From: Anaerolineae bacterium
Lineage (GTDB): Bacteria > Chloroflexota > Anaerolineae > Aggregatilineales > Phototrophicaceae
Assembly (NCBI GenBank): GCA_019912965.1
Contig: JAIOHM010000205.1
Span: forward strand, 62,001 to 126,000
Direction: 5' to 3'
Length of the DNA: 64,000 nucleotides
Positions 26,033 to 36,334 of the stretch are shown piece after piece. The notes under the pieces were generated by a model. The model saw only the letters and a list, made by a program, of their open reading frames with translations. It was not told the origin of the DNA and ran no database searches. The first letter of the stretch is position 1, and each line of letters starts with the position of its first letter. Both the position numbers and the translations under genes were made by a program.

Positions 26033-26106
26033 CGCGTCTATGGATTTCGATAATCTCCATCACCCAGCAGCCCGATATATTGGTTTAGCGCAGAGGAGTG
26101 TAACTC

Positions 26107-29100
26107 TTGGAAGCGAAGGATTTCAGCGCACTGCGTATTAGCCTGGCTTCGCCGGAGCAAATTCGTTCCTGGTCATATGGCGAAGTCACCAAGCCGGAGA
26201 CGATCAACTATCGTCGCCTGCGCCCTGAGAAAGACGGCCTCTTCTGTGAAGCCATCTTCGGCCCCACCAAAGACTGGCAATGTTATTGCGGTAAGTATAA
26301 GAATGTTCGCTATCGTGGCATTGTTTGCGATAAGTGCGGTGTAGAAGTCACCCGCGCCTCCGTCCGCCGCGAACGTATGGGCCACATCGAACTGGCCGCC
26401 CCGGTTGCCCATGTCTGGTACACCCGCCGTGTACCCAGCTATCTGGGTCTGCTGCTGGATATCAGCCGCCGCAACCTGGATCGCGTGTTGTACTTTGCCC
26501 AGTACGTAATTACCAATGTCGATGAAGAAGCCCGCCAGAAAGCACTTGGCCGCGTCGATAAGGAATTGGCACAAAAAGAAGCCATGCTCGGCGGCGACAT
26601 CGAAGAACAACTGGAAACCATCCGCAGCGAACGGGATGTGGCGCTCAACCAGTTTGAAGACCGTGCCAAAGCCATTCACGAGCATTTCGATAATGAACTC
26701 AGCCACCTGAGCGACAAGGCAATGCAGGAAGCTCAGGCCATTCAGAGTCGCATCGAATCGCTCATCGGCCAGAATACCTCAACCGATATTGACTTTGAAA
26801 CTGCCAATACGGTTATCGCCGCTAAAGGCGAACAGATCACCAACGACAATATTTCCCGCATTCAGACAGCCGTCAATGCCTATCTGAGCGATCTGCAAAC
26901 TGAAATTGAGCAGATGCGTCAGATTGAACTTGATCGTCTGGATCGTGAAGCCGACACCATCTCCAGCGGCGCGGCAACCACCATTGATGAACACCGCGCT
27001 GAACTGGATAATCGCATGGCACAGTTCCGGCAGGCAGCCGAAAAAGCCCGTCAGGAACTTCAGGATTTGCATGTCCTGCAATTCCTGCCAGAAACCCGCT
27101 ACCGCGAACTCAAAAGCCGCTATGGGCAGGTCTTTCAGGCAGACATGGGCGCAGAAGCCTTCTATGAAATCCTGAAGACAATGGAAATGGAAAAGCTGGC
27201 GGTGGAGTTGTGGCACGAAGTCCGCACCACCCGATCCAAGCAGCGGAAGAAGAAAGCCACCAAGCGTTTACGCGTGGTCGAAAGCCTGCGTAAAAGCAAC
27301 AACCGCCCGGAATGGATGATCCTGACAGTGCTGCCAGTCATTCCGCCCGATCTACGCCCGATGGTGCAGTTGGATGGTGGTCGTTTCGCCACCAGCGATT
27401 TGAACGATCTGTATCGTCGCGTCATTAACCGCAACAACCGTCTCAAGCATCTGCTGGAACTCGGCGCACCGGATGTCATCGTCCGCAATGAAAAGCGTAT
27501 GTTGCAGGAAGCCGTAGACAGTCTGATCGACAACAGCCAGCGCGGCAAGGCGCTCAGCCGTCGTGGACGCCGCGAACTGAAGTCCCTCAGCGATATGCTC
27601 AAGGGCAAGAAGGGTCGCTTCCGCCGCAACCTGCTCGGTAAACGCGTGGACTACTCTGGTCGTTCGGTCATCGTCATCGGCCCGAAATTGAAACTACATC
27701 AGTGCGGTCTGCCCAAGACGATGGCGCTGGAACTCTACCGCCCGTTCGTCATCAGCCGCCTCGTGCGCTACAACTACGCCAGTAACGTCAAAGGTGCCAA
27801 ACGTATTATCGAGCGCGAAAAGCCCGAAGTTTGGGAAGTGCTGGAAGAAGTTATCAAGGAACGTCCGGTACTGCTGAACCGCGCCCCTACCCTGCATCGC
27901 CTCGGTATTCAGGCGTTTGAACCGCAGTTGGTAGAAGGCAAAGCCATTCAGATTCACCCGTTGGTCTGCTCGGCTTTCAATGCCGACTTCGACGGCGATC
28001 AGATGGCTGTACATGTGCCCCTGAGCGATAAAGCTGTGCAGGAAGCCCGCGAACTGATGCTCAGCACCAAGAACCTGCTCAAGCCCGCCGATGGTCAGCC
28101 TGTCGTCGGTCCCTCGAAGGACATGGTGCTCGGCAATTATTATCTGACGATGGATCCAACCGTTGAGATTGTAGCGCTCAAAAAGCGTGCGAAAGAATTC
28201 CGCACAATGAGCACACTCGATGGCTCAAAGCGCGTCGGCATTGCCTTCCGTTCCAATGGTTACTATCATGCCCTGAATCGTCACATTCCAGGAGTCGTTT
28301 CGTTTGAAGACGTGCTGGAACAGGATGAAAACGGGCGCACCAAAGTAAGCGAAAAAGCCATCGACCGTACAATTCGTGCCGTCCTCGAAGGCGAAGTTGA
28401 TTGTATGCTTGCCAATGCTTATGAGATGACAAAGCTCATGCAGAAGCGCAAGCTGGATGAACAACTGGAAATTACCAACCTGGCTGAACGGCAAAAAGTG
28501 GTAGACATGGACGAGGTAGAATATCTCTACAACCTCGGCATGGTCAACCTGCATACCCCGATTCTGCTGGGCAACATCTATGACGACCGTGTAGCTCAAT
28601 CCGATCCTGAACCCACGACCGTAGGACGCGCGATTTTCAACCGCATTCTGCCTGATGAACTGCGCTTTGTGCAGGAAACAATGGGTAAGAAGGGTTTGCA
28701 GGATTTGGTAGCGAAGTGCTACCAGCGCATCGGTGGCGACCGCACCACTGATATCGTGGATGCCATCAAGAACCTGGGTTTCCACTACGCGACCATCTCC
28801 GGTACAACCATTGCTGTTTCGGACTTGACTGTGCCGGATGATCGTAAAGACGTACTGGCAGAGGCCGAAGGCGTGGTAGACCGTGCTGAACGGGACTTCC
28901 GTCGTGGCTTACTCACCGAAGAAGAACGCTACCAGATCACCATTGACGAATGGAATCGTGCTAAAGATCGTCTGCAAGACCTCATCAAACAGGCGCTTGA
29001 TCCCTATGGCCCGATTGCCATTATGGCGCTCTCCGGCTCGACCAAAGGTGGTTTCGGCCCCATTACCCAGCTTGCTGGTATGCGCGGTTTGATGGCCGAC

Positions 29101-30684
29101 CCCTCCGGGCGTATCATCGATCTGCCCATCCGCAGTCACTTCCGCGAAGGGCTGACGGCGTTGGAGTACTTCATCTCGACGCACGGCGCACGTAAAGGTC
29201 TGGCCGATACGGCGCTGCGTACTGCTGACGCGGGTTATCTGACCCGTCGTCTGGTTGATGTGGCGCAAGATGTAATCGTCAACCGTATGGACTGCGGCAC
29301 AGAATCAGGCATGTGGATTCGCCGTGCGGACAACATCGCTGGACAGACGGTCTACGAACGTATCCTTGGACGTTGTGCGGCCAGTGACACTTACGACCCC
29401 GAAACGGGTGAATTGATTGTTGCCCGCAACGAAATGATTGACGAAGATGTGTCCGATGCTATCCAGAACAGCAAACTGGAAACCGTCCACGTTCGCAGCC
29501 CAATGACTTGCGCCCTCATTCACGGCATCTGCGCCCTGTGCTATGGACGCGATCTGGGACGGGGTGATATGGTCGAAATTGGCGCAGCGGTGGGTATCGT
29601 GGCCGCTCAGTCCATTGGTGAACCCGGCACCCAGCTAACCCTGCGTACCTTCCATACAGGAGGTACGGCACAGGCCAGCGGTGACATCACCAGCGGTTTG
29701 CCACGCGTGGAAGAACTCTTTGAAGCCCGCAAGAAGCCCAAGGGTGAATCCGTTATTACCGACATCAGCGGCGTACTCCGTTTGAGCAAGCGTGATGGTG
29801 TACGTATCGCCACTGTCATTGACAGCGAAGCCTTCAGCGAACAGCATACTATTCCAGTCGGCTGGGATTTGGTGGCCGAAGACGAACAGGCCGTCAAAGA
29901 AGGCGATGTCATTGCTCAGGAAGTCGGCGGCGAGAATAAGATTATCGCCCGAATGAATGGTCTCGTTCATCTTGAAGGCCATACCGTCTACATCCGCTAC
30001 GAACGCCGGCAGGAGATGGAATACGACATTCCCTCGAATGCGCGGCTCGTACCAGAAGCCTTCGACGGTGCCGAAGTGTATGCTGGGCAGCAGTTGACCG
30101 AAGGTGCAAAGAACCCGCACCGTATCCTGCGTATCCTCGGTTCAGAGCAGACACAGCTATACCTGCTGTCTGAGGTGCAGGAAGTCTATCGTAATCAGGG
30201 CGTGAATATCGCCGATAAGCACTTCGAGATTATCATTCGTAAGATGCTCTCAAAAGTGCAAATCACCAAGAGTGGCGATGGCACGCTGCTGCCGGGTGAG
30301 TTGATTGATCGCCTGAAGCTGCTGGACATCAACGAACGCACCTTGATTGCTGAAGGTAAAGAACCAGCGGCAGGTGTCCCAATCCTGTTGGGCATCACCA
30401 AAGCCGCCCTCAGTACCGATAGCTTCCTCTCCGCTTCCAGCTTCCAGCACACCATCAAGGTGCTGGCTGGCGCAGCTATCGAAGGCAAGGTCGATAATCT
30501 CTATGGCCTGAAGGAAAATGTCATCATCGGTAAGCTGATCCCGGCAGGGACGGGCTTCCACACCTATCAGGATCGTGAACTGGTTGCCCCCAACATTACG
30601 TTGGAGCAGCAGGGTGCGCTGGATGCCGATGCCGACAACTACGACGACATGGACGGCATGGAAGAAATGAATATGAACGCCTAA
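26107..30684 (+). CDS. rpoC: DNA-directed RNA polymerase subunit beta'
   Basis: A 1525-residue beta' subunit. The N-terminal zinc site is C59, C61, C74, C77; the catalytic Mg-binding motif [12 protein letters not shown] lies near residue 625; the second zinc site uses Cys in MDCGTES and CALCYGRD; trigger loop and bridge helix segments are present. Between ~141 and ~335 there is a long Glu/Gln/Ala-rich, coiled-coil insertion, at about the place where Thermus beta' carries its non-conserved domain. TTG 26107 is the start, with AGAGGAG 8 bases upstream. rpoB is not adjacent; the gene has its own promoter behind prfB, and an untranslated leader with a hairpin. Confidence 0.98.
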   Translation: MEAKDFSALRISLASPEQIRSWSYGEVTKPETINYRRLRPEKDGLFCEAIFGPTKDWQCYCGKYKNVRYRGIVCDKCGVEVTRASVRRERMGHIELAAPVAHVWYTRRVPSYLGLLLDISRRNLDRVLYFAQYVITNVDEEARQKALGRVDKELAQKEAMLGGDIEEQLETIRSERDVALNQFEDRAKAIHEHFDNELSHLSDKAMQEAQAIQSRIESLIGQNTSTDIDFETANTVIAAKGEQITNDNISRIQTAVNAYLSDLQTEIEQMRQIELDRLDREADTISSGAATTIDEHRAELDNRMAQFRQAAEKARQELQDLHVLQFLPETRYRELKSRYGQVFQADMGAEAFYEILKTMEMEKLAVELWHEVRTTRSKQRKKKATKRLRVVESLRKSNNRPEWMILTVLPVIPPDLRPMVQLDGGRFATSDLNDLYRRVINRNNRLKHLLELGAPDVIVRNEKRMLQEAVDSLIDNSQRGKALSRRGRRELKSLSDMLKGKKGRFRRNLLGKRVDYSGRSVIVIGPKLKLHQCGLPKTMALELYRPFVISRLVRYNYASNVKGAKRIIEREKPEVWEVLEEVIKERPVLLNRAPTLHRLGIQAFEPQLVEGKAIQIHPLVCSAFNADFDGDQMAVHVPLSDKAVQEARELMLSTKNLLKPADGQPVVGPSKDMVLGNYYLTMDPTVEIVALKKRAKEFRTMSTLDGSKRVGIAFRSNGYYHALNRHIPGVVSFEDVLEQDENGRTKVSEKAIDRTIRAVLEGEVDCMLANAYEMTKLMQKRKLDEQLEITNLAERQKVVDMDEVEYLYNLGMVNLHTPILLGNIYDDRVAQSDPEPTTVGRAIFNRILPDELRFVQETMGKKGLQDLVAKCYQRIGGDRTTDIVDAIKNLGFHYATISGTTIAVSDLTVPDDRKDVLAEAEGVVDRAERDFRRGLLTEEERYQITIDEWNRAKDRLQDLIKQALDPYGPIAIMALSGSTKGGFGPITQLAGMRGLMADPSGRIIDLPIRSHFREGLTALEYFISTHGARKGLADTALRTADAGYLTRRLVDVAQDVIVNRMDCGTESGMWIRRADNIAGQTVYERILGRCAASDTYDPETGELIVARNEMIDEDVSDAIQNSKLETVHVRSPMTCALIHGICALCYGRDLGRGDMVEIGAAVGIVAAQSIGEPGTQLTLRTFHTGGTAQASGDITSGLPRVEELFEARKKPKGESVITDISGVLRLSKRDGVRIATVIDSEAFSEQHTIPVGWDLVAEDEQAVKEGDVIAQEVGGENKIIARMNGLVHLEGHTVYIRYERRQEMEYDIPSNARLVPEAFDGAEVYAGQQLTEGAKNPHRILRILGSEQTQLYLLSEVQEVYRNQGVNIADKHFEIIIRKMLSKVQITKSGDGTLLPGELIDRLKLLDINERTLIAEGKEPAAGVPILLGITKAALSTDSFLSASSFQHTIKVLAGAAIEGKVDNLYGLKENVIIGKLIPAGTGFHTYQDRELVAPNITLEQQGALDADADNYDDMDGMEEMNMNA

Positions 30685-30702
30685 AGTTTAGGCGCTCCAC
30701 TG

Positions 30703-30737
30703 TAGAGGCGAGCCATCCGGTTCGCCTCTATTTATTT
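30703..30737 (+). terminator. rpoC terminator, related to the palindromic repeat at 21196
   Basis: TAGAGGCGA (30703-30711) pairs with TCGCCTCTA (30722-30730), followed by TTTATTT. The stem and inner GCC/GGT step resemble the TGTAGGGGC repeat, so a repeat copy seems to act as terminator. A smaller palindrome CGCCTAAA/TTTAGGCG (30679-30695) overlaps the rpoC stop codon. Confidence 0.75.
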
Positions 30738-30812
30738 CCGCACTAAGAAATCAAAAAGTGCGAGGCATTCACCCCGCACTGTTCGCGCATCACACACGAT
30801 CTGAGGATTGGC

Positions 30813-32303
30813 TTATCCTGCTCCCGGACACCGCGAATACGATCCCAACTGCTCTTCAGGCCGTACAGCATCATAAATCATCCAGTAAGCAGCACGTTCG
30901 CGTGGGTTCAAGGGCGTCAGCACGCTGTAGGCCGCCCGTTCGTCACGACTTTCAACCAGCCCGGCCAGCATGGCAAAGTTCAGATTCCACAAAATCATCG
31001 GCCCCATGTAATCTAGCGATTGACCGATCTGGAATGCACGCAGGCTATAATTCCCCTGCTCACATTCATCGACATAGGTCATCCAGAGCTGAGGTGCTTC
31101 GCCGGGGAAACCATCCCACGACGCCCAACCGAACTCGGTTGCCCACAATTGAGCGCCGCTGTGCCCGCTGTTGACCATAATTTCGCGGAAATCGTCAATG
31201 TTATCCTTGAAGAAGAAATGGCGGTCATCATCCCATCCGGGTTCGGGATTCATATCGCAGCAGGTTGCGTCTGGTGCATTCCCCCAACCATACGGGTGAA
31301 TACCAATCGCCACATCAGTGTACTGCCCCAGACCCGCGTTATACATTTCCTGCAAGAAACTCCGGTCATTACGCGAACCAAGCGTCGGATTATCCCCAGT
31401 GGGCGCTAACCCGGCAGTGATAATGGTCATGTTCTGGGAATAGTTACGAATTGTGGCATAAGATGGCTCAAATAACTGCATATAGCCCACACCATTAAAC
31501 GCCAGATTACCCTGCCACTCGCGCAAGAGGTTAGGTTCATTCCAGACCTCAACCGCGTCGATTGAGCTGCCAAATTCGCGCAGCATCAGGCTGATGAAAT
31601 CGGCCAAATCCTGTGGATTATCCGGCGGGCCATCCTCATTCTGGTTAGAAAGCCGTGCCCAATTCGGCGCTTTTGCCACGCTCACCATAATGTCCAGACC
31701 GCTGTTGAACGCGGTTTCCAGATAAATTTCCAATCGCCGGAAGTCTTCGGTGATTTCACCCGGCCCATTCGGTTGAAGGGTTTTCCAGGCAACTTGCACC
31801 TTCAGCCATTTAACACCCAGATTTTGAATATCCACCACCGCCTGATTCCAGTCCTGTTGGTTCAGGGTAGGGTCAAGCTGAATCCCCATCTGAAATGGAT
31901 CAAGACCGGGAAGCGCCGTCGGTAAAGGCCCTTGCGGGGTATTGGTCGGCATAGGCGTAGATGATGCTCCAGCCGTCGGCGGAAGTGGGGTATTGGTCGG
32001 GCGTGGTGTGCTGGTTGGGGGGAGTGTATACCCTTCCCCAATCACCGACCCAATCACCGTCGGAATAACTGAAGGCGAAGTCCGTGTAGCCGTCGAGGTA
32101 GCCGTCGTTTCTGTCGCGGGCGGCAGATCAACCGTCACAGTTGGCAGTTCGAGTGTAGGCACAGGTGTGCTGACCAGTAACGACTCCACCAAAGTCGGGG
32201 TGACGTAAACCACAATCGGTTCCTGTGGAATACAGGCCGCCGCCAACAGCAGCAGAATAATGGCAGTGAATAAGGATTGTGTATGCTTCATCATAGCGAG
32301 CAT
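30813..32303 (-). CDS. Lipoprotein with clan GH-A glycosidase-like domain
   Basis: About 490 residues. A signal sequence ends in the lipobox LLLAAAC, so the protein is likely lipid-anchored. A Thr/Pro/Ser-rich linker (~35-130) leads to a TIM-barrel domain (~135-480) of the GH5/GH39/GH-A type: the acid/base Glu is in VEVWNEPN and the nucleophile Glu in LWATEFGW, both preserved. Such enzymes cut beta-linked polysaccharides or glycosides; the substrate is not evident. ATG 32291 (MKHTQS) is as likely a start as 32303; no good ribosome site helps. It converges on rpoC and is divergent from gyrA. Confidence 0.8.
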   Translation of the reverse strand: MLAMMKHTQSLFTAIILLLLAAACIPQEPIVVYVTPTLVESLLVSTPVPTLELPTVTVDLPPATETTATSTATRTSPSVIPTVIGSVIGEGYTLPPTSTPRPTNTPLPPTAGASSTPMPTNTPQGPLPTALPGLDPFQMGIQLDPTLNQQDWNQAVVDIQNLGVKWLKVQVAWKTLQPNGPGEITEDFRRLEIYLETAFNSGLDIMVSVAKAPNWARLSNQNEDGPPDNPQDLADFISLMLREFGSSIDAVEVWNEPNLLREWQGNLAFNGVGYMQLFEPSYATIRNYSQNMTIITAGLAPTGDNPTLGSRNDRSFLQEMYNAGLGQYTDVAIGIHPYGWGNAPDATCCDMNPEPGWDDDRHFFFKDNIDDFREIMVNSGHSGAQLWATEFGWASWDGFPGEAPQLWMTYVDECEQGNYSLRAFQIGQSLDYMGPMILWNLNFAMLAGLVESRDERAAYSVLTPLNPRERAAYWMIYDAVRPEEQLGSYSRCPGAG

Positions 32304-32400
32304 ACTACCATAACCAGCCGAACATATCTACCAAAATGAGCCGAACGTGGGGGAAGCGCAGGGCAAAAGAGTGTGGTATACTAGAACAACAGTTCAGCGT

Positions 32401-32429
32401 TTGACAGCCCGGAAATCAACCCCTAGAAT
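32401..32429 (+). promoter_or_regulatory. Promoter of gyrA
   Basis: TTGACA (32401-32406), 17 bases, TAGAAT (32424-32429). A second possible start region is the extended -10 TGGTATACT at 32374-32382 just upstream. Confidence 0.75.
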
Positions 32430-32453
32430 GAGACAGCACACCAGAGAGCGAAA

Positions 32454-34937
32454 ATGACGCAGGACACACTTATGACCAATGGTTCCGTTCGCCAGGTAAA
32501 CATCGGACAGGAAATGCGCGATGCCTACCTGGATTACGCCATGAGCGTAATTGTAGCGCGGGCGCTGCCGGATGCGCGCGACGGCCTCAAACCCGTCCAC
32601 CGCCGCATTCTGTTTGCCATGCACGACATGGGCATACGTTCCGACAGCACCTATAAAAAAAGCGCCCGTATTGTCGGTGAAGTATTAGGTAAATATCACC
32701 CGCATGGTGATGCCGCCGTATATGAGTCGATGGTACGGTTGGCACAGGATTTTTCCATGCGCTACGAATTAATCGATGGCCAGGGCAATTTCGGTAGTAT
32801 TGATGGCGATGGCGCGGCTGCCATGCGTTATACCGAAGCCCGCATGGAAGACATCGGCGAGGAGCTGCTTGTCGATATTGACAAAAACACCGTCGATTTT
32901 ACAGATAACTTTGATGGCAGCCTGAAAGAGCCGACTGTTCTGCCATCCAGCTTTCCTAATCTGCTGGTCAATGGCGCATCGGGTATCGCGGTTGGCATGT
33001 CCACCAATATTCCACCCCATAATTTGGGGGAAGTCTGCGACGCACTTATTTATGTGTTGACCAATTGGGATCGGTTGGAAGACATCAGTGTTCAAGACCT
33101 GATGCGCTTCGTCAAAGGCCCGGATTTCCCAACGGGTGGCATTGTCTATCGGCACATCGACGGTCTGGACAACGACGAGGATACACTGGTTACAGCCTAT
33201 GCAACCGGGCGCGGCAAAATCACCATCCGCGCCAAAGTCCACATCGAAGATATGGGACGTGGCAAGTCCCGTATCATCGTCAGCGAACTCCCCTACCAGA
33301 CCAACAAATCATCCCTGATTGAACGGGTAGCATCGCTGGTACGTGACGGCAAAATCGAAGGTATCGCGGATATGCGCGACGAGTCCGACCGTCAGGGTTT
33401 GCGATTAGTGATTGAGCTTCAGCGTGGTGCGGAGCCAACACCAATTTTGAGCAGTCTGTTCAAGCTCACGCCGCTGCAAGAAACCTTCAGCATCATTACG
33501 CTGGCACTGGTCGATAACGAACCGCGTATGCTCAGTCTGAAGCAGTGCCTGCGTGTCTACCTTGATCATCGTATGGAAGTGATACGGCGGCGCAGCGAAT
33601 TTGAATTGACCCGCGCCCGCGAACGCGCCCACATCCTTGAGGGTTTGCTCAAAGCGCTCGATGTGATGGACGAAGTAATCGCCACTATCCGCAAGTCGCA
33701 AACGGTGGACACAGCCCGCACCAATCTGATGAAGCTGCTCAAGATCACCGAAATTCAGGCACAGGCCATTCTGGATATGCAGCTTCGTCGTCTGGCTGCG
33801 TTGGAACGCAAGAAGATTGAGGAAGAGCACAAAGAAAAGGTCAAATTGATCGAGTATCTGGAAGGACTGCTCTCCAGTTCCCAAAAGATGCGCGATGTGA
33901 TTGGCGAAGAACTGTCCACCATCAAGCAAGCCTATGGTGATCCACGCCGCACCGTCATTACCGACAGCACTGCCACCAGTATCTCGGCCAGTGACTTATT
34001 GATGCCTGCCGAAGACACTTGGGTAACCCTCACCGTGGAGAATAAATTAGGGCGCAGTTTTGAAAATATTGCCCCTAAAGTCACCACACAGGTCAAAGAC
34101 CCACCGCGTTTCATCCTTTCGAGCAACACATCACAAATTGTTTACCTGTTCACATCCTCAGGACAGTGCGCCACCATTCCGGTTCATCAGTTGCCGCAGG
34201 TACACGAGCCGAATGAAGGCACAACCTTTAGCGACCTGTGCCCACTCTCCAGCAAAGATGAAATCACAGCCGTGCTCAGTCTGCCCTCCACGTTGGAAAC
34301 GGGCTATCTGTTCCTGGCGACAACCGGGGCAGAAGTCAAGCGCCTGCGAATTGAAGACCTGCCCGGCCTTTCCGCTAATGCCTTTACGGTGATGAATGTA
34401 GGCGCTAAAGACCGTCTCGGTTGGGTCATGCCAACCAACGGCAGCAACGAAATTCTATTGACGACTGCTCAGGGGCAAGCCATCCGTTTTGGGGAAGAAG
34501 ATGTACGCCCGACGGGTTTACCAGCGGGTGGAATGCGTGGGGTGAAACTCGGCGGAGAAGATGACCGGGTAGTTGGAGCTAATGTAGTCGTTGATGGTCA
34601 ATATGTGTGGTCAATGACCGATGATGGAATCGCCAAGATTTCACCCATGTCTGATTACCCTTCGCAGGGACGTGCAGGGGGTGGCGTCATTGCCATGCGC
34701 TTACCCAAAGGCAGTCAGGAACTGGCAGTAACAACCATTGGGCGAGCAGACGACAACATTATTGTGCTCACCAACCGCAACAAACCGTATTATATGCGAT
34801 TGGGTCGTGCACCTCAGGTCATTCGGGGTAGACCCGGTGGCGATATCCTGATCTCTGTGGAAGAAAAACAACGCATCGCAGGAATTGTCACTTACCAACC
34901 GCTGTTCACGATGCCCGAAACCGAATCAGACGAGTAA
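32454..34937 (+). CDS. gyrA: DNA gyrase subunit A (or topoisomerase IV A)
   Basis: An 827-residue type IIA topoisomerase A subunit. The winged-helix and tower domain carries the active-site Tyr126 in MRYTEAR. The quinolone-determining stretch reads [12 protein letters not shown], with Ala and Glu where E. coli GyrA has Ser83 and Asp87. The C-terminal propeller (~510-815) has the GyrA-box region as QGRAGGG, a degenerate form of QRRGGKG, so the split between gyrase and topo IV is not fully clear; length and propeller favour GyrA. ATG 32472 has the better ribosome site (AGGA 7 bases before) than ATG 32454. gyrB is not in the window. Confidence 0.93.
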   Translation: MTQDTLMTNGSVRQVNIGQEMRDAYLDYAMSVIVARALPDARDGLKPVHRRILFAMHDMGIRSDSTYKKSARIVGEVLGKYHPHGDAAVYESMVRLAQDFSMRYELIDGQGNFGSIDGDGAAAMRYTEARMEDIGEELLVDIDKNTVDFTDNFDGSLKEPTVLPSSFPNLLVNGASGIAVGMSTNIPPHNLGEVCDALIYVLTNWDRLEDISVQDLMRFVKGPDFPTGGIVYRHIDGLDNDEDTLVTAYATGRGKITIRAKVHIEDMGRGKSRIIVSELPYQTNKSSLIERVASLVRDGKIEGIADMRDESDRQGLRLVIELQRGAEPTPILSSLFKLTPLQETFSIITLALVDNEPRMLSLKQCLRVYLDHRMEVIRRRSEFELTRARERAHILEGLLKALDVMDEVIATIRKSQTVDTARTNLMKLLKITEIQAQAILDMQLRRLAALERKKIEEEHKEKVKLIEYLEGLLSSSQKMRDVIGEELSTIKQAYGDPRRTVITDSTATSISASDLLMPAEDTWVTLTVENKLGRSFENIAPKVTTQVKDPPRFILSSNTSQIVYLFTSSGQCATIPVHQLPQVHEPNEGTTFSDLCPLSSKDEITAVLSLPSTLETGYLFLATTGAEVKRLRIEDLPGLSANAFTVMNVGAKDRLGWVMPTNGSNEILLTTAQGQAIRFGEEDVRPTGLPAGGMRGVKLGGEDDRVVGANVVVDGQYVWSMTDDGIAKISPMSDYPSQGRAGGGVIAMRLPKGSQELAVTTIGRADDNIIVLTNRNKPYYMRLGRAPQVIRGRPGGDILISVEEKQRIAGIVTYQPLFTMPETESDE

Positions 34938-34942
34938 TAAAA

Positions 34943-34970
34943 CAGGGGTATGTTTTTAGACATACCCCTG
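34943..34970. terminator. Bidirectional terminator after gyrA
   Basis: CAGGGGTATGT (34943-34953) pairs with ACATACCCCTG (34960-34970), followed by AAATTTT. It lies between gyrA and the convergent BTAD gene. Confidence 0.8.
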
Positions 34971-34998
34971 AAATTTTCAGTACACAAATGTCGATACG

Positions 34999-36198
34999 CT
35001 ACGGGAATACTACAGCCTGTTCCCGAATACTGGCCGCCAAATCCTGTAACCATTGAGCAGGTGAAATGCCCACAGTCTCCAGAATTGTGCTTTCCAATCG
35101 CTGATAAGTCTCCAATGCATCCTTCGCCATTCCTAAATCACGATACAGTGTCATGATGCTGCCAGCCAAATCTTCCCGACGAGGGTTGTAAGCTGAAGCA
35201 CGCACATACAATCCCAATGCCTCACGTTGTTTACCTTGACGTTCTAGCAGTTTTCCCAATGCGATCAGCGCATCAACATAGGTCTGGTTTAATTCCTGAC
35301 GGCGGCGCTGCAACCAGGGCATACTGCTATCCATAGTCGTCAGGAAATGATCACGATACAGCCATGTCGCCCGCGTCAGCAATCGTGCAGACTCATCATC
35401 AGTCGCCACATCGCTGTCCTGAATGAGTTCGGAGAATGTCGCCACATCGTACCGCAGTTCAATTTGGGGAGAAATTCGGTAAAAGCCCGACCAGTAATAA
35501 GTTAAATCGACACCAAGCACTTCACTGATTTTTCGCTTCGTTACATGAAAAACATTGGTCGCCTCGCGGATGGTAAGAGTCGGCCAAAATGTCTCGAAAA
35601 TTTCGTTACGGGTGGTCATCCCTCGGTCAATCAAATAGAAAAACAACGCACGAGGCAGCGTCCCATCCCAATTAGTGACCAGTCGCCCATTAAGCAGCAC
35701 ACGCCCGCCGCCCAAAGCCCGCACTTCCAGCAGCGACATGCCATCTTCCTGTTGAGCATAATCCGGAAGCATCGACTCTTTATCCACAGGTATTAAGCTG
35801 GCCTGCTGGCGGAGTTCAGCCGTATCTTGTATGCACGCTGGCAAAATCCGGCTAACAATCACAACCCTGCCATTCGTAAGTCTATCCAGCATCTGTTTCA
35901 AAAAGTTGCCCAATTCATCGGACTGGGCACGGTCGCATTCATCGAGAATCAAATAAGCAATGGTTGATAAATCACCACCGGAAAGCTGTTCTGTCAATGC
36001 GGATTCAAATTGGGTAACAAGTTGTTCGACAGAAAGAGCATCGCCTTCCAAACACAGATACAGACAGGCGTTTTCATTCAAAAGAGTTTGGATAAGCTGA
36101 TGCCGGGGAGTGTAATTGGGGTGCAGCACAATCAGGCGGATACCGGGCTGGAGTTCGCGCAGTTGTTTCTGTGCGAGTTGGTGCATGAGATCAAACAT
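34999..36198 (-). CDS. BTAD/winged-helix transcriptional regulator with degenerate ATPase-like N-terminus
   Basis: A 399-residue regulator. ATG 36198 is chosen because GAGGGG lies 8 bases before it. Residues ~250-395 are a BTAD (bacterial transcriptional activation) all-helical domain, with YVRASAYNPRREDL and YRDLGMAKDALETYQRL. Residues ~150-240 fit an OmpR-like winged helix of SARP/AfsR proteins (LVTNWDG, RNEIFETFWP). The first ~140 residues look like the ATPase of MalT/AfsR regulators: the Walker-B-like YLILDECDRAQ and VVIVSR are there, but the P-loop position reads HPNYTPRHQLI without GxxGxGK[TS]. So nucleotide binding is doubtful. Targets are unknown; an inverted repeat lies upstream. Confidence 0.75.
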   Translation of the reverse strand: MFDLMHQLAQKQLRELQPGIRLIVLHPNYTPRHQLIQTLLNENACLYLCLEGDALSVEQLVTQFESALTEQLSGGDLSTIAYLILDECDRAQSDELGNFLKQMLDRLTNGRVVIVSRILPACIQDTAELRQQASLIPVDKESMLPDYAQQEDGMSLLEVRALGGGRVLLNGRLVTNWDGTLPRALFFYLIDRGMTTRNEIFETFWPTLTIREATNVFHVTKRKISEVLGVDLTYYWSGFYRISPQIELRYDVATFSELIQDSDVATDDESARLLTRATWLYRDHFLTTMDSSMPWLQRRRQELNQTYVDALIALGKLLERQGKQREALGLYVRASAYNPRREDLAGSIMTLYRDLGMAKDALETYQRLESTILETVGISPAQWLQDLAASIREQAVVFP

Positions 36199-36250
36199 AG
36201 GACAGTCCCCTCTACCGCGCCTCATGAAAGAACACAATTAATTATCAACA

Positions 36251-36274
36251 GGTTATAAACAGCATATTATAACC
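36251..36274. promoter_or_regulatory. Inverted repeat upstream of the BTAD regulator gene
   Basis: GGTTATAA (36251-36258) and TTATAACC (36267-36274) form an 8-base inverted repeat with 8 bases between, about 53 bases before the start codon. On the minus strand TATAAT within it could be a -10 box, so a bound protein would block transcription. Confidence 0.4.
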
Positions 36275-36334
36275 AATCCACTATTAGCCTGCAAATGAAA
36301 ATTAGAATACTGGCAAAGATCGCAAGCGAGGTTA

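Noticed and set aside
36242-36250. TTATCAACA as a DnaA box and possible origin
   Set aside because: One imperfect copy only, with no cluster, no dnaA or dnaN nearby.
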